DNA of 64,000 nt from Halobaculum sp. MBLA0143 (GTDB lineage: Archaea; Halobacteriota; Halobacteria; Halobacteriales; Haloferacaceae), in the NCBI RefSeq assembly GCF_041361465.1, contig NZ_JBGKAC010000002.1:525227-589226 (forward strand), given 5' to 3'. The position numbers were made by a program, and so were the translations under genes. The stretch's first letter is position 1; each line of letters begins with the position of its first letter. The notes beneath the pieces are model-generated. The model was not told the DNA's origin, searched no databases, and saw only the letters and a list, made by a program, of their open reading frames with translations. Shown piece after piece: positions 60,825 to 64,000 of the stretch.

Positions 60825-61805
60825 GTGCGAGAGATCCTCGCGGAGGCACTGGCGGACACAGACGCCCGAGCGGACGGCCGGCCCGACGACGCGACAGCCG
60901 AGCGTCGTGGGGACGACCCGGACGACCACGACGAGTTCGGCCCGCCGCGGGTTGCCGTCGTCGCCGTCGGTGCCGGAGCGACGGCCGTCGTCCGCCCGTC
61001 TGCGAGTGGTCCCGACGGTGTCGAGACAGTGGCTGTCGACGGAAACGACTGTTCTGTCGTCGCCTCGGTCGACGGGGACGAGGGGCGCGCCGCCACCGAG
61101 AGAGCCGCCGCGACGGTCGCGGACGCAGATCTCGTGTTCCTCGTCGTCGCCCCGGCGTCGGAGCAGTCCGACGCGACCGCGAGCGCCACCGACACGGCGA
61201 CGGGGGTCGTCGAGACAGCGACGAGCGTCGCCGACACGGCGGCGGCGGACACGCCGGTCGTCGGGTTCTGCCGGGCGTCCGCGTCTGTCGGGAGCGGCGA
61301 CCCCAGTCGAGTGACGCGAGCACGGCTCGCGGCACCGTCGTCGCCAGTCGACACGACAGTCGTCGCCCCGGTCGGCGCCGAGCGGCTGGGAGCGGCGCTG
61401 GCGCGTCTCGCAGCGACGATCACGCAGCCGGGTCTCGTCGGACTGGACTACGGTAGGCTGTACACGATTCTCGGCGCCGGCGGCGTCGGCCTGTCGGTCG
61501 TCGCCACCGTCCCGGACGACCGCCGACCGTCACCCGTCGTCGCCGACGCGACGGCGCCCGACGCGACGGCCCCGGGACCGGACCCCGACGACGCGAGCGG
61601 GGCGTTCGTCCACCTCGCTGGCGGCCCGGACCTCACCCTCCGGACGGCCGAACGAGTGTTCGAGACGGCGACGCGAGGGCTCGACCCGGACGCGACGACG
61701 GCTTGGAGCGCCGACACACGACCGGCGACCGCTCCCGACCGACTCCGGGTGACGTGTCTGTACACCGACGCGACGGCCGCTCCCGTGAACGCCACGAGAG
61801 AGTGA
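60825..61805 (+). CDS. Non-canonical FtsZ/CetZ-like protein
   Basis: A 326-residue acidic protein from GTG 60825. RVAVVAVGAGATAVV (about 42-56) resembles the first Rossmann strand of tubulin/FtsZ proteins, and VADADLVFLVVAP sits at the ADMVF strand position. The pattern GLVGLDYGRLYTILGAGGVGLSV (split here) resembles the FtsZ helix after the T7 loop (LINLDFADVRTVM...GG). The tubulin signature GGGTGTG and the T7 NxDxxD loop are not visible, so GTP hydrolysis is doubtful. Haloarchaea carry divergent FtsZ-like proteins of this sort. The role is unknown. Confidence 0.5.
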   Translation: MREILAEALADTDARADGRPDDATAERRGDDPDDHDEFGPPRVAVVAVGAGATAVVRPSASGPDGVETVAVDGNDCSVVASVDGDEGRAATERAAATVADADLVFLVVAPASEQSDATASATDTATGVVETATSVADTAAADTPVVGFCRASASVGSGDPSRVTRARLAAPSSPVDTTVVAPVGAERLGAALARLAATITQPGLVGLDYGRLYTILGAGGVGLSVVATVPDDRRPSPVVADATAPDATAPGPDPDDASGAFVHLAGGPDLTLRTAERVFETATRGLDPDATTAWSADTRPATAPDRLRVTCLYTDATAAPVNATRE

Positions 61806-62001
61806 CGCACTCCGACCCACTCGACGACGGTGTCTGCCTCCTCCACCGACACTTGATCTGCGCTGGGCTCGTCCTCGGAGTTTCTGCCGACCGACACCGC
61901 CGATCCGGGCTCGCGTAGAGATAATTGTTCAGTTTTGTCCTTCAAGACGCTCTCTACACACTTCCGGTCAATTTAAAGAATAGGAGAGAGTAGTTCAGAG
62001 T

Positions 62002-63690
62002 ATGTCGAACAGCGTCGGTAAGCTGCCGTTCGTCGGGCGATCCGACGAAAACTCGGGGAGTGGGGGAGAGCGGGAGTCGAACGAACGGCGTGAGTCTGGA
62101 GTCCAGGGGGGTGGATCGTCGGCGTCCGACGGTGAAGGTAGGGAGATTCGGTCCGACGGCGGGACGGACCTCGGCGGTCGTGACTCGGCAGACGAGTCGA
62201 TCGACATCAGTGCGGTGGCGATGCTGAACACGCTCCCACGGCCGGCGTTCCTGCTCGACGCGAACCACCAGGTGATCGGCTGGAACGAGGAGCTAGCGGA
62301 GCTGACGGGCGTCGAGGCGGCGTCCGTGCTGGGCGAGCGGGACAGCGGGCGCTTCTACGGTGTCGACGAGAAGACAGAGACGCTCGCGGACGCCGTGGTC
62401 TCCGACCCGGAGAACGCACACCGGACGACGGACGCCGAGCGATCGGGCCGCGATCAGCGGGCGTACGAACTCGACGAGGTGTTGGTGAACGACGACGGCC
62501 AGGAGCTTCGCGTGCAGTCGGTAGCGACGCCGATCTACGAGGACGGCGCGTTCGCGGGCGTGATCCAGCTCGTCAACGACGTGACGGAGAAGATCGAGCG
62601 CCAGGAGGCGATGCGAGCGTTGGTGCGCCAGAGCGCCGAGACCGGCGACGAACTCACCGACGGCAACCTCGACGCTCGCGTCGAGTTCACTGGCAACAAC
62701 GAGGTGCTCGACGAGGAGGTGCTGGAACTGGTGAACGTCATCAACGACGTAGCCGAGAGCACCCAGGAGATGGTCTCTGGGTTCGTCACCGAGGTGAACG
62801 GGGTGTCCGAGTCGGCGGCGGAGATCGCCGAGTCCGCCGTGGAGGTGGACGAGCAGGTGGACACACAGAACGAGTCGATCGAGCAGATCGCCGAGGAGAT
62901 GGAAGAGTTGAGCGCGACGATGGAGGAGGTGGCCGCCACCTCCGACCAGGTCGCCTCGGCGGCCGAACAGGCCCGCGAGGCCGCGGGCGACGGGATGGAC
63001 GCCAACGAGAGCGCCCGGGACACCGTCGACGACGTACGGTCGGTCGCCGAGGAGTTGGCCGACACGGTCGACGAGCTGAACGACCGGATGGACGCCGTCG
63101 GCGAGGTGGTAGAGGTGATCGCCGAGATCGCAGAACAGACGGATATGCTCGCGCTCAACGCCTCTATCGAGGCCGCTCGCGCGGACGTGGACGGCAGCGG
63201 CTTCGAGGTCGTCGCAGACGAGGTGAAGTCGCTGGCCAACGAGACGAAAGAACACACCGACGAGATCGCCGCGCAAATCGACGAACTCCGCGAGCAGACG
63301 ATCGCCACCGTCGAGGCGACGGAGACGACGACCGAGTACGTCCGGCGGGCCGACGACGAGATCGACGACGCCGTCGAGTCGCTGGCGGCCATCGACGACG
63401 CCGTCGAGGAGGTGGCGACCGGGATCGACCAGGTCGCCCGCGCGACGGACGATCAGGCCGCCTCCATCGAGGAGAGCACTGCCACCGCAACGGACGTGTT
63501 GACCGACGCCCAGGAGATCGCCGACGCCGTCGGCGAGATCACCGCGGAGACGGCCGAACAACGCGACGCCGTCGACGACATCGTGGACTACATGTCGGAG
63601 CTGGCGGGCTCGGACGCACTCGACCGCGTCGACGACGACATCGACGCCGTGGAGACTGCGCGGGACGAAGTGGACGAGGCGACGTTGTAG
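62002..63690 (+). CDS. Soluble PAS-containing Htr-type transducer
   Basis: A 562-residue cytoplasmic chemotaxis transducer without membrane helices. The first 70 residues are disordered and acidic. A PAS domain (about 72-195: MLNTLPRPAFLLDANHQVIG, ELTGVEAASVLG) is followed by a coiled region and a methyl-accepting signalling domain with hairpin EIAEQTDMLALNASIEAARA (about 374-393). It should sense a soluble ligand, redox state or cofactor and drive CheA. Upstream TTTAAAGAATAGG lies about 30 bp before the ATG. It stands alone. The PAS ligand is not evident. Confidence 0.9.
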   Translation: MSNSVGKLPFVGRSDENSGSGGERESNERRESGVQGGGSSASDGEGREIRSDGGTDLGGRDSADESIDISAVAMLNTLPRPAFLLDANHQVIGWNEELAELTGVEAASVLGERDSGRFYGVDEKTETLADAVVSDPENAHRTTDAERSGRDQRAYELDEVLVNDDGQELRVQSVATPIYEDGAFAGVIQLVNDVTEKIERQEAMRALVRQSAETGDELTDGNLDARVEFTGNNEVLDEEVLELVNVINDVAESTQEMVSGFVTEVNGVSESAAEIAESAVEVDEQVDTQNESIEQIAEEMEELSATMEEVAATSDQVASAAEQAREAAGDGMDANESARDTVDDVRSVAEELADTVDELNDRMDAVGEVVEVIAEIAEQTDMLALNASIEAARADVDGSGFEVVADEVKSLANETKEHTDEIAAQIDELREQTIATVEATETTTEYVRRADDEIDDAVESLAAIDDAVEEVATGIDQVARATDDQAASIEESTATATDVLTDAQEIADAVGEITAETAEQRDAVDDIVDYMSELAGSDALDRVDDDIDAVETARDEVDEATL

Positions 63691-64000
63691 GCTGGAAGTG
63701 CATGCGGGCCTGCCGTCGGGACGCCGACTGCTGCCCGCACCCCCGCGAGAACGGACCGCTTTCTGCTGGCGACTCGACGCTCACTCGGGCCGGCCAGGCG
63801 AGGACGGCGACTCGAACGGGCGGCAGCCAGAGACGCAGTTGGTGAGGGCAGCACTCGGCGTTGGGTAGTGTGAGTTACTGTGTCATATTTATTCATATAA
63901 TGAAAGTATGTGTATTGTCACACTAGAACTGTCGTATTCACTTTCTCACGTCCGTTCGCCTCCATTATACTCAAGTGGTAGTTAGTTCTCTAGCACCCCA
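63691..64000. other. Downstream region at the window edge, no supported gene
   Basis: The first 170 bp are GC-rich without plausible frames. From about 63875 the DNA turns A/T-rich (CATATTTATTCATATAATG), which probably holds promoter elements for a gene beyond the window. Confidence 0.4.

Overview
The window looks like genomic DNA from a haloarchaeon (class Halobacteria). The DNA is GC-rich and the encoded proteins are strongly acidic. It carries halorhodopsin, a sensory rhodopsin with its transducer, a second soluble Htr-type transducer and tandem universal stress protein domains. Many genes have an A/T-rich TATA-like element 25-29 bp before the start codon and no leader, as expected for leaderless haloarchaeal transcripts. 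GTG starts are common. I saw no rRNA, tRNA, CRISPR array or intact insertion sequence.

Layout. 1-14 kb: housekeeping and membrane genes (CorC-like CNNM/CBS protein, universal stress protein, a tandemly duplicated membrane-protein pair, S9 peptidase), then a short-peptide locus (peptide, DUF6895-like protein, MFS exporter) at 11.4-14.1 kb. 14.2-15.0 kb: halorhodopsin. 15.4-24.4 kb: defence genes, namely an OLD-type ATPase/TOPRIM nuclease and a four-gene operon of DUF499-type ATPase, PglZ-like protein, DUF1156-type DNA methylase and an unknown protein. 25-28.3 kb: phototaxis operon (htr-sopI). 28.5-33.7 kb: a second probable defence patch (DUF262-like protein, AAA ATPase plus partner, PD-(D/E)XK-like protein). 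34.5-35.8 kb: histidine kinase. 35.8-48.9 kb: a RiPP biosynthetic cluster. 49-56 kb: small regulators, membrane proteins and an SDR-like protein. 56.1-60.0 kb: McrBC with an EVE-like domain in McrB. 60.2-63.7 kb: lipoprotein, FtsZ/CetZ-like protein and a soluble PAS-containing transducer.

The most exciting part is 35.8-48.9 kb. It holds a YcaO cyclodehydratase, a TOMM E1-like leader-binding partner, a 31-residue precursor peptide absent from ordinary ORF lists (37928-38023, core CCSVTFSN), two LanM-like synthetases, an HExxH metalloprotease, an MFS exporter and a leucyl-tRNA synthetase translationally coupled to that exporter. Both LanM homologues appear to lack the Cys/Cys/His zinc site of the cyclase domain. 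My model is that YcaO and its partner convert Cys (and perhaps Ser) to azolines, the LanM-type kinase/lyase domains dehydrate Ser/Thr, the protease removes the leader, the MFS exports the product and the extra LeuRS may be a self-resistance target. That would be an azole/dehydroamino-acid peptide rather than a classical lanthipeptide. The pathway order and the LeuRS role are inference.
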